A stretch of 15,040 nt of DNA from Pseudomonadota bacterium (GCA_026388865.1 JAPLIX010000365.1:2156-17195); one strand, 5' to 3'. Counted from the stretch's first letter, positions 1 to 8,560 are shown. The notes: generated by a model not told the origin, from the sequence alone. A program made the numbers and translations.

Positions 1-2744
1 CCGAGAAGGCGGTATATATTCAAAGTTTCTCCCAGCAGCAGAAGCGATACTATGGCAAACGGCAGGGTCAGGGGCAGAGCCAGCAGGATGGTAATAGGAT
101 GCAGAAAACTCTCGAACTGGGCAGCAAGCACGATATACATGAAGACAAAAGCAAGGATGAAGGCAAGGAGCATATTCTGTATGCCTTCGCCCATCTGTTT
201 TGCACGCCCGGTAAGAGCGCTGGTGTAACTGAGCGGAAGCTTCATGCCCTTCACGATGGTTTCAACCTGCTGTGTTGCGCTGCCCAGATCCAGATTTTCC
301 AGGTTTGCATAAATGGTGACCAGGCGCTGCCGGTTGAAGCGGTCGATCTCCGAAGGGCCCCTGCCTTCCGAAAGGTCTGCGACCTGGCTCAAGGGGACAA
401 GACCTGCTTTTGGCGCGAACAACGGCAGCCGGGAAATAATATCCGCATCGCTTCGGTCCCGGTGGTCAAGCCGCAGCCATACGTCATACTGCTCAACCCC
501 CTCGCGAAATTTGGTAACGCGCTCCCCTCCCACCATGGTCCTGAGCGATAGCGCTATGTCCGCCGCAGCAATGCCGAGATCTGCTGCCTTGGGCCGGTTG
601 AGTTTCACCCGCACTTCCGGCTGACGGGCAACCAGTGATGTATCAACGTCTACGAATCCGGGAGTTTTCCGTAAATCTTTTGCAACCTTGTTTGAATAGC
701 GGAACAGGGCCTCCAGATCAGGACCGGTAAGATTGTATGCGAGCTGATAATTCTGGCGTCCGCTGGTGGCAATGCCCTCAATGTCATTAACGCTTGATCT
801 GACCTCCGGAAAGCGTGCAAGAACCGCCCGCACCTTTTTCATGACTTCCTTCTGCGGATAGGTGCGCTCCGCCAGATCCACTATGCTCACATAGATACTG
901 CCCTGGGTTAAGTCTCCCGAGCCCTGCTCGGTGCTGCCGATCTGTGCCAGGGTTAGAATAACGCCGGGCACTTTATGGATCTCTTCCTCAATTTTACGGT
1001 ACAGCTCGTCAGCGCTCGTTAGGCTTGAGCCGGCAGGAACAATCATGCTCACCTGGAATTCACTGCGGTCATCTGCCGGGAGAAAGTCGGTGCCAAGAAG
1101 TTTTAAGAGCGGGAATATTGATAAAACCATCAGCACCGAAAGGGCGACCGTGAGCATCCGGTTCCTGAGAGACCACTGCAGCGCTGCATCATAGCTCGAC
1201 TCAATCGACTTCCACAGAAAGTTCTGCTTCGACACCGCGCTCTGTTCCTTTACGCGCAGGAACCGTGATGAAAGCATCGGGGTCAGGGTAAAAGAGATAA
1301 CCATGGAAATCGCTATGGCAAATGCAACCGTAAGCCCGAATTCATAGAAAAACCGCCCGGCCATGCCCTGCATGAAAGCTACCGGGAGAAAGATAACGAC
1401 AAGAGACGTGGTTGTGGCCATAACCGCAAGCCCAATCTCCTGCAGGCCGTCAACCGCCGCCTGGAACCGTTCCTTGCCGTACTCCTCCATATGGCGGAAG
1501 ATGTTTTCCAATACGACGATAGCGTCATCGATAACAATGCCCACGGCAAGGGTTAACCCCAGGAGAGACATGTTATTAAGGGTAAAGTTGAGCGCCCGCA
1601 TAAACGCGAACGTCGCGATAAGGGAGGTAGGAATTGCCACCGCAGCGATGATGGTGGAGCGCAGGTTGCGCATGAAGAGCAGCACCGCAAGAGATGCCAG
1701 GATGCCGCCCAGCACCAGGTGCAGGCGCAGTTCATCAATTGATTTAACAATGAACTTTGACTGGTCTGCGACGATAGCAAGCTTGACCCCTGGCGGCAGT
1801 GTCGGCTCAATCTCTTTAAGCCGTTTTTTCACATTATTGATAACTTCAATGGTGTTGGTTCCGGACTGTTTCTGAATAACCAGCGAGACCGCCGCGGTGC
1901 CCTTGCCGGCATCGCCTTTTTTCCAGACCCGGGCCAGGGAGCGCGGTTCTTCAACTGAATCTTCGACGCGGCCGATGTCACCGATGGTAATCTGGCGGCC
2001 GTTGACGGTGGTCACTACAATTCTGGTAAAGTCCTCGACTTTTTCAATCCGCGCCAGCGTCCGCAGCACCTGCTCGCTTTCACCCCGGTCGATGCGGCCT
2101 GAAGGGATCTCAACATTCTGCGTGGCAAGGGCGGCTTTAATGCGGCTGATGGAAATCCCGTAGGCCTGTAGTTTGTCCAGGTCCAGCACCACATTGACTG
2201 CGCGGATCCAGTTTCCTACCAGCAGCACGGCCCCGACCCCGCTCACATTTTCAATGGCTTCCTTGACCTGGAGCCGCGCTATCTCTGAGATTTCTTTCAT
2301 GCTGCGCGGCCCGGTCACGGCCAGCGTTATGACGGGAATAGCATCAAAGTCGAGCTTTGATATGACCGGTGATTCGGTTCCCTCGGGCAGCGTTCCGAGG
2401 ACCGTGGCAACCTTGTCGCGCACATCCTGGGCAGCCTCGGCAACACGACGCTCGAGAACAAAGCGGATCGTGATCCGCGATATGCCTTCAACACTTACTG
2501 ATTTCAGCTCATCAATGCCCTCGATGGTATTCACCACCCCTTCGATGGGCTTGGTAACCTGTGATTCTATCTCCTCTGGCGATGCCCCGCGCAAAACCGT
2601 GGTGATGGTGACAACGGGTATCTCGATCTTGGGCATGAGGTCCACGCCGAGGACCCGGTAGGAAAAGAGCCCGAGCACCAGAAGAAGTGCGGTAACCATT
2701 GAGGCCAGAACCGGCCTGCGGATAAAAATTACCAGTGCATTCAT
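1..2744 (-). CDS. RND-family multidrug efflux pump, inner-membrane subunit (AcrB/HAE1 type), C-terminus cut by window edge
   Basis: Proton-driven inner-membrane pump of a tripartite exporter that hands substrates to the adaptor and a TolC channel. The frame is open from the ATG at 2744 to base 3, giving 914 residues, against about 1030 for the family, so roughly the last 110-120 residues lie outside the window. The N-terminus (MNALVIFIRRPVLASMV, then the segment around GVDLMPKIEIPVV) is typical of HAE1 pumps. Residues about 400-413 read VGIVIDDAIVVLEN, the transmembrane-helix-4 motif with paired Asp406/Asp407, equivalent to the proton-relay aspartates D407/D408 of AcrB. The large periplasmic loops and the second membrane half follow in order, ending at a hydrophobic segment (PFAIVSLLLLGETLN). 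The start lies 21 bases after the adaptor stop, so the two are surely co-transcribed. I saw no internal stop. Substrate cannot be told from the sequence. Confidence 0.95.
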   Translation of the reverse strand, partial: MNALVIFIRRPVLASMVTALLLVLGLFSYRVLGVDLMPKIEIPVVTITTVLRGASPEEIESQVTKPIEGVVNTIEGIDELKSVSVEGISRITIRFVLERRVAEAAQDVRDKVATVLGTLPEGTESPVISKLDFDAIPVITLAVTGPRSMKEISEIARLQVKEAIENVSGVGAVLLVGNWIRAVNVVLDLDKLQAYGISISRIKAALATQNVEIPSGRIDRGESEQVLRTLARIEKVEDFTRIVVTTVNGRQITIGDIGRVEDSVEEPRSLARVWKKGDAGKGTAAVSLVIQKQSGTNTIEVINNVKKRLKEIEPTLPPGVKLAIVADQSKFIVKSIDELRLHLVLGGILASLAVLLFMRNLRSTIIAAVAIPTSLIATFAFMRALNFTLNNMSLLGLTLAVGIVIDDAIVVLENIFRHMEEYGKERFQAAVDGLQEIGLAVMATTTSLVVIFLPVAFMQGMAGRFFYEFGLTVAFAIAISMVISFTLTPMLSSRFLRVKEQSAVSKQNFLWKSIESSYDAALQWSLRNRMLTVALSVLMVLSIFPLLKLLGTDFLPADDRSEFQVSMIVPAGSSLTSADELYRKIEEEIHKVPGVILTLAQIGSTEQGSGDLTQGSIYVSIVDLAERTYPQKEVMKKVRAVLARFPEVRSSVNDIEGIATSGRQNYQLAYNLTGPDLEALFRYSNKVAKDLRKTPGFVDVDTSLVARQPEVRVKLNRPKAADLGIAAADIALSLRTMVGGERVTKFREGVEQYDVWLRLDHRDRSDADIISRLPLFAPKAGLVPLSQVADLSEGRGPSEIDRFNRQRLVTIYANLENLDLGSATQQVETIVKGMKLPLSYTSALTGRAKQMGEGIQNMLLAFILAFVFMYIVLAAQFESFLHPITILLALPLTLPFAIVSLLLLGETLNIYRLL

Positions 2745-2765
2745 GCTTTGTCCAATCTCATGTCT

Positions 2766-3815
2766 TTAGCGGACTGCTACTGCCTGTCCCTCAGAGAGGA
2801 GTTCAACCCCGGTGACGGCAACTTTTTCTCCCGCGCTCAGGCCTTTGGCCACCATGACCCGGTCCTTTATTTTCCCTATGGTTTCCACGGTCTTCTCCCG
2901 CGCCTTCCCGCTTTCAATGACAAAGACACGCGGGCTGCCGGCAAAGCTGAAGACCGCATTTTCCGGCACGGTGAGAATATCTTCAATAGTCCTGGTGAGG
3001 ATCGAAAGCCGGGCAAAGCTCCCGGGCTTGATAGCACCCTTCTCATTGGGTATCTCTGCTTCAACCGGAAATGAACGGGAATCATTATATACACTCGGGC
3101 CAACCCGTATAATGGTGCCGTTAACAGCTGTCGCATTTGATGATTCCGGATAGGCAATAACCGCATCCCCTGCTTTGACATCAGGCGCGTACCGCTCGGG
3201 CACATCTCCCTTGAATTTGAGCGGATTTAACCGCACTAAGTAAAAAGCCTGGGTCCCGGTGCGCACATACTCACCCGCATGAATCAGACGTTTGCCCACT
3301 GATCCATCAAACGGTGCACGCAGCACGGTATCGGTCAGTTTTTTACGGGCAAGATCCGCCGCCGCACGGGCAACATCAAGCCTGCGGCGCACATCTTCCA
3401 GTTTCTGCGCGGAAACAACATTATTGGTTACCAGTGTTTTAAAACGCTTATGGTCCGCTTCGGCTGCTGAAAGCTCGGCATCCGCCTGCGCTTTTTTCCA
3501 CACGTATTCTTCCTGCTCTACGATGGCGAGCACCGCACCCTTCTTTATCTGGTCACCCAGATCCACCAGCACTTCCATGATGCGCCCGTCAACTTCAAAA
3601 GAGATGTTGGCATCTTCCCACGGCGCAAGGGTGCCATTGATATCAACACGGCGCTCAACCTTCTGCATGACAACATCTGCCGCGGAAATGCTCTGGGCAG
3701 TATCAGCAGCAGTACCGGTTTTACCCCGGTCATGCCTCCCGCATCCATTCAGGGTCATGATGAGCGCACCGCAGATAAAGATAATGGTACTAAGTAAGCG
3801 TTCTGGTTGTGTCAT
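2766..3815 (-). CDS. RND efflux periplasmic adaptor (AcrA/HlyD-like membrane-fusion lipoprotein)
   Basis: 349-residue membrane-fusion protein that bridges the RND pump and the outer-membrane channel. A signal peptide (residues 1-24, hydrophobic core IIFICGALIM) ends in LNGC, a plausible lipobox with Cys25 as the lipidated residue, so it is probably anchored in the inner membrane by lipid. Residues about 60-100 form the first half of the biotinyl-lipoyl-like domain (LGDQIKKGAVLAIVE). Residues about 100-160 are an Ala/Lys/Arg-rich coiled-coil hairpin, followed by the second lipoyl half (TVLRAPFDGSVGKRLIHAGE), the beta-barrel and the membrane-proximal domain. Length and order fit the AcrA family. 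It is directly upstream of the pump gene. The spacer on its 5' side is filled by a dispersed repeat, so it may have its own promoter or depend on read-through from marR; the sequence does not decide this. Only a weak ribosome site is seen, next to the palindrome CAGGTACCTG. Confidence 0.95.
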   Translation of the reverse strand: MTQPERLLSTIIFICGALIMTLNGCGRHDRGKTGTAADTAQSISAADVVMQKVERRVDINGTLAPWEDANISFEVDGRIMEVLVDLGDQIKKGAVLAIVEQEEYVWKKAQADAELSAAEADHKRFKTLVTNNVVSAQKLEDVRRRLDVARAAADLARKKLTDTVLRAPFDGSVGKRLIHAGEYVRTGTQAFYLVRLNPLKFKGDVPERYAPDVKAGDAVIAYPESSNATAVNGTIIRVGPSVYNDSRSFPVEAEIPNEKGAIKPGSFARLSILTRTIEDILTVPENAVFSFAGSPRVFVIESGKAREKTVETIGKIKDRVMVAKGLSAGEKVAVTGVELLSEGQAVAVR

Positions 3816-3830
3816 GGCAGGTACCTGTTG

Positions 3831-3909
3831 GTTAGTCCCTTAGTTGTTATTTTCGTGTTTTTTGGGCAAGAAAAATTCGAAATACGAATATCGAAGCACA
3901 AAACAAATT
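3831..3909. repeat. Dispersed 79-base intergenic repeat, copy 1 (inverted relative to copy 2 at 11810-11888)
   Basis: The reverse complement of this segment matches 11810-11888 over 79 positions without gaps and with 7 mismatches by hand alignment. It begins AATTTGTTT and contains the TGCTTCGATATTCG block and the ACACGAA block, ending near GACTAAC. It lies in the 232-base gap between the marR stop and the adaptor start, which otherwise holds only the foldback partner described separately. Neither copy has an open reading frame. Confidence 0.85.
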
Positions 3910-4023
3910 AAAAATAAAAATGTTCCAAACTTTAAAACAGCCTTTTTCACCAGAGTCGTTTTAAATTTCCCGTTTTGGTCATTTGAATCTGTTTAGAATT
4001 TCTGATTTCGCTATTCGGATTTG
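3871..4023. repeat. Imperfect foldback (inverted) repeat filling the marR-adaptor gap
   Basis: The left arm (about 3871-3930, with TCGAAATACGAATATCG and ending in GTTCCAAAC) and the right arm (about 3972-4023, starting GTTTTGGTCATTTGAATC and ending CTATTCGGATTTGG) are similar when one is reverse-complemented: both contain runs of the type AAATxCGAAxxxCGAAxxxxxAAxxxAAACA followed by a CCAAAC/CCAAAAC end. The middle (about 3931-3971) is A/T-rich. The arm words (CGAAATACGAA, TTTGGTCATTTG) resemble intergenic repeats I have seen across many uncultured bacterial genomes; that is recollection, not a search result. Confidence 0.6.
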
Positions 4024-4047
4024 GTTCCGGCTTGTCCGGGTTAGGTG

Positions 4048-4542
4048 TTAGAGCGTCGCATGCAGCTTGCCATGAATCCGCGGCACAATTTTTTGTTCGA
4101 TGTTCATGAGCATTTTGGTCAGTATATTCTCGAGCTGGCTCATTTCAAGCTGAGACAGGTCTCCGGCAATCTCCTTAAGCGAAGCCTGTAGATGATTGGT
4201 CATCTCTTCTTTCAGGCCCCACGCCTTCGGGGTGAGGACCACGTTAATGCACCGGCGGTCAGATGAATCCCGCTTGCGATTAACCAGCTGCTTCTGCTCC
4301 ATGCGGTCGATGATGCCGGTGATGGTGGGGCCGTCACGCGAAAGAATCTTCCCGAGCTCACTCAGCGCGAGCCCGTCCTTCTCCCACAAGGTGAGCAGCA
4401 CTTCGAACTGGGGGGGCGTGATTTCAAAGGTTTTCATCTGCCCCTCGATAAAGCGCTTCATGGCCCGGTGTATCTTTCCCATCAGTGAGCCCACCGCGTT
4501 AAAATTAAAGTTATACATTATTTTTTCTGTTTTCCTGTGCAT
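4048..4542 (-). CDS. MarR-family transcriptional regulator
   Basis: A winged-helix repressor, probably controlling the surrounding efflux genes. The best start is the ATG at 4542 (164 residues), which has AGAGGA six to seven bases upstream; an in-frame TTG at 4572 is less likely. The protein has the full MarR plan: N-terminal dimerisation helices (VGSLMGKIHRAMKRFIEGQM), a helix-turn-helix (LALSELGKILSRDGPTITGII), the wing with the family signature RDSSDRRCINVVLT, and C-terminal dimerisation helices. The gene begins 38 bases after the tolC-like stop and precedes the adaptor and pump genes. MarR proteins next to efflux genes usually repress them and are released by a small ligand; this role is inferred from context. 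No matching operator could be assigned with confidence. Confidence 0.93.
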   Translation of the reverse strand: MHRKTEKIMYNFNFNAVGSLMGKIHRAMKRFIEGQMKTFEITPPQFEVLLTLWEKDGLALSELGKILSRDGPTITGIIDRMEQKQLVNRKRDSSDRRCINVVLTPKAWGLKEEMTNHLQASLKEIAGDLSQLEMSQLENILTKMLMNIEQKIVPRIHGKLHATL

Positions 4543-4580
4543 TGCGTATTCCTCTGGGTAACGGTAGCGCAAACGTCTGG

Positions 4581-6200
4581 CTACATGGTCAGCCCTTTTT
4601 CTTCGAACAGTATGCCTTTTACGCGCGCGAGGTTTGATACCGAGCGGCTGTAATCAGACTCTGTCAGCGCCATATTGCTCATGGCCTTCTGCAGCCGGTC
4701 CTGGAAGTCCAGAACATCGCGCTGCGTGGACATGCCCACATCATATTTTTTTGTTTCCGCGGCCAGCGTTTCCTGGGAAAATTTAAGTATTGCCCGGGCC
4801 GTGACCAGACGCTGGAGGTTGGTTTCCACTTCCCGGACAGCATCACGTACCTCGTTAATAATGGTAACTTCTTTGAGCTTGAGTTCGGTGACCGCCTGCG
4901 CTTCCTGGAGTTTTGCCAGTGCGTAGTTGCTCCTGGCGAGCTTGTTTTCAAGGGGGATTTCAAGCTTGAGGCCGATCACGTAGCTGTAATAGTCACGGCT
5001 CCCTAACGAGTCATACACATCATCCCAGTGCCCGGACCAGGGACTTTTCGCAATGCCGGTGAAGGGACCGTAGATACCCTGGGTAACTTGCGGCCGCCCT
5101 GCCATGCCGCTGGTGCCGATTGACCCGATGAGATCAATGCGGGGCAGGGTCTGGTTTTTGGAATATTTTACCTGGATATTTGAAGCCTTCAGGTCAAGCT
5201 TGTTACTTATGAAATCGGGCCTTTTCTCAAGGGCTACTTTTATGCATTCATCAAGCTGGGGGTGCACCTCGGTAAGGTCCGGCTTATCCTCCGGTATGAT
5301 TGACACGTTCCAGTACTGTTCCTTTTCATAAAGGTTCAGGGCAGATTTAAGAAAATCTTCCGCATCCTGTACGCGCCGCTTTGAAACAATAATCTCCTCC
5401 TGCCGCGCGGCCACATTCTGCTCTGCCTGGTATATTTCAATGGGAGCAAGCGTGCCCGCATCTATTTTTATCTTGATCTCCCGTAGAAGATCTTTAGCAA
5501 GCTTCAGGGATATTTCCTTGCTCTTCAGGTCCTGGTTCTGGAAATAAAGGTTCCAGTAAAAGAGCTCTATCCGGTACATGATGTCTATGGCCAATTTTCT
5601 GAACTGCTCTGCTGACATCTGCTGATTGAGGTTGGCGATTCTGATCTGGCTGGTGCCTATATCAATGCCGAAATCCCTGAGCAGCGGCTGGGTGAGCGAC
5701 AGAACCAGCTCCGACTTGTACATCGGAACAAGTCCCTGTGTTGTAAGGTCTGTGACGTACTGCTGGTTGGTCAGCTTTAATTCCGCGGCAGTGCCGGGCG
5801 TAAATTTTTTCTGCACCCCGCTGTTAAGGTTCCAGGTTTGCTGCCTGACAGTCGGAAGGGAAACTCCGCTGACAAGAAGATTTCCCACCTGCTGACGGGA
5901 CTGCTGCTTGTTAAAGTCAGTACTCAGACGGGTGTCATAGACTGACTCTGCGCGCCCGATGCCGGTGGCGGCGATCTGCGGATTATAGCTCTGGAAGGCA
6001 ATATCAAGGTTGTTCTTGAGGCCAAGCATCAGGGTGCTTTTCAGCCCTAATTTAATCTGGTTGTTTTCGATGGGAATGTTCCGGCCCTGCAGATCGGCCT
6101 TCTTTTCCGCCTGCTGTTGCGCCGGCACCGGACCTGAGAGGAAAAGAATCAATACTATGCTGATATATAAACTGATTGCCCGTGGTGTCTTATTTTTCAT
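4581..6200 (-). CDS. TolC-like outer-membrane efflux channel
   Basis: 539-residue outer-membrane factor, the exit duct for the RND exporter. The start at 6200 is chosen over an in-frame start at 6257 because it is preceded by a strong AAGGAGG at 6205-6211 and gives a classical signal peptide (MKNKTPRAISLYISIVLILF, cleavage likely after PVPA). The mature protein shows two outer-membrane-efflux repeats: long amphipathic helices around residues 180-290 (MSAEQFRKLAIDIMYRIELF, then IKIDAGTLAPIEIYQAEQNV) and again near the C-terminus (AVTELKLKEVTIINEVRDAV, then YDVGMSTQRDVLDFQDRLQ). The motif of Gly, then a short turn, then Leu/Val-x-x-Ala/Phe-x-x-x-Leu is typical of TolC/OprM proteins. It is the first gene of the efflux cluster, which is unusual because the channel gene often comes last. 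Confidence 0.93.
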   Translation of the reverse strand: MKNKTPRAISLYISIVLILFLSGPVPAQQQAEKKADLQGRNIPIENNQIKLGLKSTLMLGLKNNLDIAFQSYNPQIAATGIGRAESVYDTRLSTDFNKQQSRQQVGNLLVSGVSLPTVRQQTWNLNSGVQKKFTPGTAAELKLTNQQYVTDLTTQGLVPMYKSELVLSLTQPLLRDFGIDIGTSQIRIANLNQQMSAEQFRKLAIDIMYRIELFYWNLYFQNQDLKSKEISLKLAKDLLREIKIKIDAGTLAPIEIYQAEQNVAARQEEIIVSKRRVQDAEDFLKSALNLYEKEQYWNVSIIPEDKPDLTEVHPQLDECIKVALEKRPDFISNKLDLKASNIQVKYSKNQTLPRIDLIGSIGTSGMAGRPQVTQGIYGPFTGIAKSPWSGHWDDVYDSLGSRDYYSYVIGLKLEIPLENKLARSNYALAKLQEAQAVTELKLKEVTIINEVRDAVREVETNLQRLVTARAILKFSQETLAAETKKYDVGMSTQRDVLDFQDRLQKAMSNMALTESDYSRSVSNLARVKGILFEEKGLTM

Positions 6201-6204
6201 AAAC

Positions 6205-6211
6205 CCTCCTT
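6205..6211 (-). promoter_or_regulatory. Strong ribosome-binding site deciding the tolC-like start
   Basis: AAGGAGG on the minus strand, four bases before the ATG at 6200. It fixes the start at 6200 and not at the upstream in-frame codon at 6257. Confidence 0.85.
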
Positions 6212-6227
6212 GCTTTATATGATTTAT

Positions 6228-6257
6228 ATATATGGATGAGTTTTGGTTTGCGCACAA
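6228..6257 (-). promoter_or_regulatory. Possible sigma-70 type promoter for the efflux cluster
   Basis: On the minus strand, TTGTGC (6252-6257) is followed 17-18 bases later by an alternating A/T block (CATATATATAAAT) that can serve as a -10 box. The -35 overlaps TGCGCA, a small palindrome that might be part of a repressor site. Both elements deviate from consensus, so this is only a candidate. Confidence 0.3.
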
Positions 6258-6316
6258 TTAAATAGCACACTAACTGTTTTTACGCAAAAACATTTTTAAG
6301 AAAATAATTGGCGCGC

Positions 6317-6342
6317 AAAAAAAAGAGGCTCGATGCCTCTTT
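6317..6342 (-). terminator. Rho-independent terminator of the AOR operon
   Basis: On the minus strand the sequence is a perfect six-base-pair stem (AGAGGC/GCCTCT at 6335-6340 and 6324-6329) with a five-base loop, flanked by A residues and followed by a run of seven to eight T. It lies about 45 bases after the AOR stop and before the tolC-like gene, so it separates the two transcription units. Confidence 0.92.
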
Positions 6343-6386
6343 CTCTAAAATCAATATATTAGATATCCAGATTAATGCTTCCCGCT

Positions 6387-8267
6387 TTAGCGATACTTCT
6401 CCAAATCCCGCGCCACGTCTTCAAGCCCCAGGGCCTTCAGGCGCTCTGCGGTCGGGATGCCGGTCTGTTTGTCCCAGCCGCGGAATTCATAATACTGGTC
6501 AAGCATGTCATCAAGCATCTGGCGGCTGATAACCATGCCTCGGGACGGGCCGGACTTGATAGGTTCCTCCATAAAACGCGGCGGCAGCCGGTCATGCTCT
6601 CTCCGGTAGCCTTCCCGCACGCTAAAGGCCCGGATAAGATTCCACATGCGCTCGGCAGCAGTGCGGGCTTCATCCAGGGTGACATTCATGCCGGTCGCGA
6701 TATTAAGGCTTCTTACCACAAGGTCGGTTATATCCAGCGGCCCCCAGATATTTTCGGTCAGGTGGCACAGGATCATGGAATCGGTAAGGATCATAAGGTG
6801 ATTGATGCGGGCGGTATATTCGCCCTTTCCCTCAATGGTTTCCCGGGGCACAAGGCCGGTGCGCTCACCCGTCGGCCGGCCGTCATGGTGGCTGCCGCCG
6901 CGGGGACCGGTGGCATAACCCAGAGCAAACCCGGGCATCCCGCGGGCCGAATGTCCGGCATAGGTCAGCCCCTTGCCGTGCATGGCAAAATGTTCTGAGC
7001 CATTGCCGATTTTTTCCGCGGCACGCTTCACCCCTTCTGCAAGAAGACTGCCCAAAGCGCCGTCGCGCTGCGCAATCTTCTCAATCACCGGGATGATAAG
7101 ATCCGCCCGGCCGAATTTCAGGTCAATGCCATCGGTGTCCTTCAGATTGAGCAGCCCCCGCTCAAAACACTCCATGGCAAAGGCAATAGCAACACCGGTC
7201 TCTATGGCGTCCACGCCCAGGTCATCACAGAGCCGCTCCGCTGCAGAGACCACTTCAATGTCATTGTGCCCGCACATGGAGCCCAGGGAAAAGATGTCCT
7301 CATATTCAGGCCCTTCATTCCTCACTCCCTCGTACGGGCCCGGGCCGACAATGCTGAACTTGCCGCAGCGGGCCGGGCAGGCAAAGCAGGATTTATCCCG
7401 CTTGACAATCTTTTTTCTCATGGTATCGCCGGAGAGCCCCTCTGCGTCAGGGTAAAACTCATCCTGCCAGTTTTTGTAGCCAAATAACCCCAGGGAATTA
7501 TTAGCATTCACCATCACCGGTGTGCCGTAGCGGGGAAGTATTTCAGCAGTTGCGGGATTGGCATTAAAGCGGGCAAAAATTTCATCAAGAAAGAGCTTCA
7601 TCCGCTGCATATCAGGAACTTCCACCGCTCCTTGTCCCCTGACGGCGACCGCCTTGAGCTGCTTAGACCCCAGCACCGCTCCGAGGCCGCCCCTCCCCAA
7701 AGCCCGGCACCCGCATATCACGCAGGCAAACCGGACCAGTTTCTCCCCGGCAGGGCCGATGGCTGCAATCTGGATTTCTTCAGAACCAAGCTCTTCAAAC
7801 AGGGCCAGCTGCACCCGGTTGGTATCCATGCCCCACAGATGCGCTGCAGGACGCAGCTCTATATGGCCGTCATCAATAAACAGATAGACCGGCTGCGGCG
7901 CTTTGCCTTCAAAAATTATCCCGTCATAGCCGGCAAACTTAAGCTCCGGGGCAAAGTGCCCGCCGGCAGAGCTGTGAAAGAACGAATTGGTCAGCGGTGA
8001 TTTTGCATAGAGGCCGATGCGGTTGGCTGTGGGAATCATGGTGCCCACCACCGGACCGGTAAGAAAGATCGCTTTGTTCTCAGGAGAAAGGGGGTCAATA
8101 CCGGGCTTGAGCTCATCATAGAGTATGCGCGCGGCCATACCGGCCCCGCCGATGTAGCCTTCCGCAAGCTCATTGGCGAGGGGCTCGTCCCTCCAGGTTC
8201 CTGCTGAAAGATTTACCCGGAGCAGTTTTCCGGCATAGCCTTTATATCTGAAATCACTGCGGTGCAT
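6387..8267 (-). CDS. aor: Aldehyde:ferredoxin oxidoreductase (tungsten/molybdenum bis-pterin enzyme)
   Basis: 626-residue cytoplasmic enzyme of the AOR family, which oxidises aldehydes to carboxylic acids and passes electrons to ferredoxin (or the reverse). Visible family features: N-terminal domain YAGKLLRVNL; pterin-binding block GGHFAPELKFAGYDGIIFEG (residues about 102-121) and GRGGLGAVLGSKQLKAVAV (191-209); the [4Fe-4S] ligands C294-x2-C297-x3-C301 and the distant fourth Cys501 in LTDSMILC; the pterin motif D348-x-x-G-x-D353. In Pyrococcus AOR the fourth-Cys motif is DxxGLC; here the Gly is Ile. GGSHHDGRP at about 457-465 may line the active site. Length matches the family. The start at 8267 has GGAGG somewhat far upstream (about 12 bases) and begins eight bases after the MoaD-like stop. 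Tungsten against molybdenum, and substrate, cannot be read from the sequence. Confidence 0.95.
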   Translation of the reverse strand: MHRSDFRYKGYAGKLLRVNLSAGTWRDEPLANELAEGYIGGAGMAARILYDELKPGIDPLSPENKAIFLTGPVVGTMIPTANRIGLYAKSPLTNSFFHSSAGGHFAPELKFAGYDGIIFEGKAPQPVYLFIDDGHIELRPAAHLWGMDTNRVQLALFEELGSEEIQIAAIGPAGEKLVRFACVICGCRALGRGGLGAVLGSKQLKAVAVRGQGAVEVPDMQRMKLFLDEIFARFNANPATAEILPRYGTPVMVNANNSLGLFGYKNWQDEFYPDAEGLSGDTMRKKIVKRDKSCFACPARCGKFSIVGPGPYEGVRNEGPEYEDIFSLGSMCGHNDIEVVSAAERLCDDLGVDAIETGVAIAFAMECFERGLLNLKDTDGIDLKFGRADLIIPVIEKIAQRDGALGSLLAEGVKRAAEKIGNGSEHFAMHGKGLTYAGHSARGMPGFALGYATGPRGGSHHDGRPTGERTGLVPRETIEGKGEYTARINHLMILTDSMILCHLTENIWGPLDITDLVVRSLNIATGMNVTLDEARTAAERMWNLIRAFSVREGYRREHDRLPPRFMEEPIKSGPSRGMVISRQMLDDMLDQYYEFRGWDKQTGIPTAERLKALGLEDVARDLEKYR

Positions 8268-8275
8268 GAGTCGGC

Positions 8276-8560
8276 TCAGCCTCCATCAAACGGGATCATA
8301 ACGGTCACCGCGTCACCCTCCGTGAGGGAGACGCCCAGGTCCGTGGTAGTGCGATAGACAGTCTCATTAATCATAACAAGAAACGGCACGATGTCGTCGC
8401 TCATCTGGTCCCTGATCTGGCGGTCAAAGGCCGCGCCGTAGCGCCTGGTTAAGACAGCGAAAAGCCCGCCGATGGTGGTGCCGGCGGCAACATCAAGCAG
8501 CAGCTCGCCGGTACCCAGAACATCCCGGATATTGGCAAATGATTTAACGGTCACCTTCAT
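8276..8560 (-). CDS. MoaD/ThiS-family sulfur carrier protein
   Basis: 94-residue ubiquitin-like protein. It shows the beta-grasp start (MKVTVKSFANIRDVLG), the conserved late segment DAVTVMIPFDGG, and the obligatory C-terminal Gly-Gly which is adenylated and turned into a thiocarboxylate. In MoaD the thiocarboxylate supplies sulfur for the dithiolene of molybdo/tungstopterin; a copy tied to AOR genes probably serves the AOR cofactor. The start overlaps the ferredoxin gene by 17 bases and the stop lies eight bases before the AOR start, so translation is coupled. It is slightly longer than the 80-residue MoaD norm, with an extra segment around residues 45-60. Confidence 0.9.
   Translation of the reverse strand: MKVTVKSFANIRDVLGTGELLLDVAAGTTIGGLFAVLTRRYGAAFDRQIRDQMSDDIVPFLVMINETVYRTTTDLGVSLTEGDAVTVMIPFDGG

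Noticed and set aside
1363..2661. Long plus-strand open frames (for example 1363-1875, 1897-2163, 2173-2661)
   Set aside because: They all lie in one frame antisense to the RND pump gene, which has clear family motifs throughout; they are rich in Ser/Arg/Thr without recognisable domains. Their constant frame also supports an unbroken pump gene.
3292..3843. 183-residue plus-strand open frame
   Set aside because: Antisense to the adaptor gene; low-complexity Ser/Thr/Ala composition without motif.
6375..6998. 207-residue plus-strand open frame
   Set aside because: Antisense to the AOR C-terminal region, which has the expected family sequence on the other strand.
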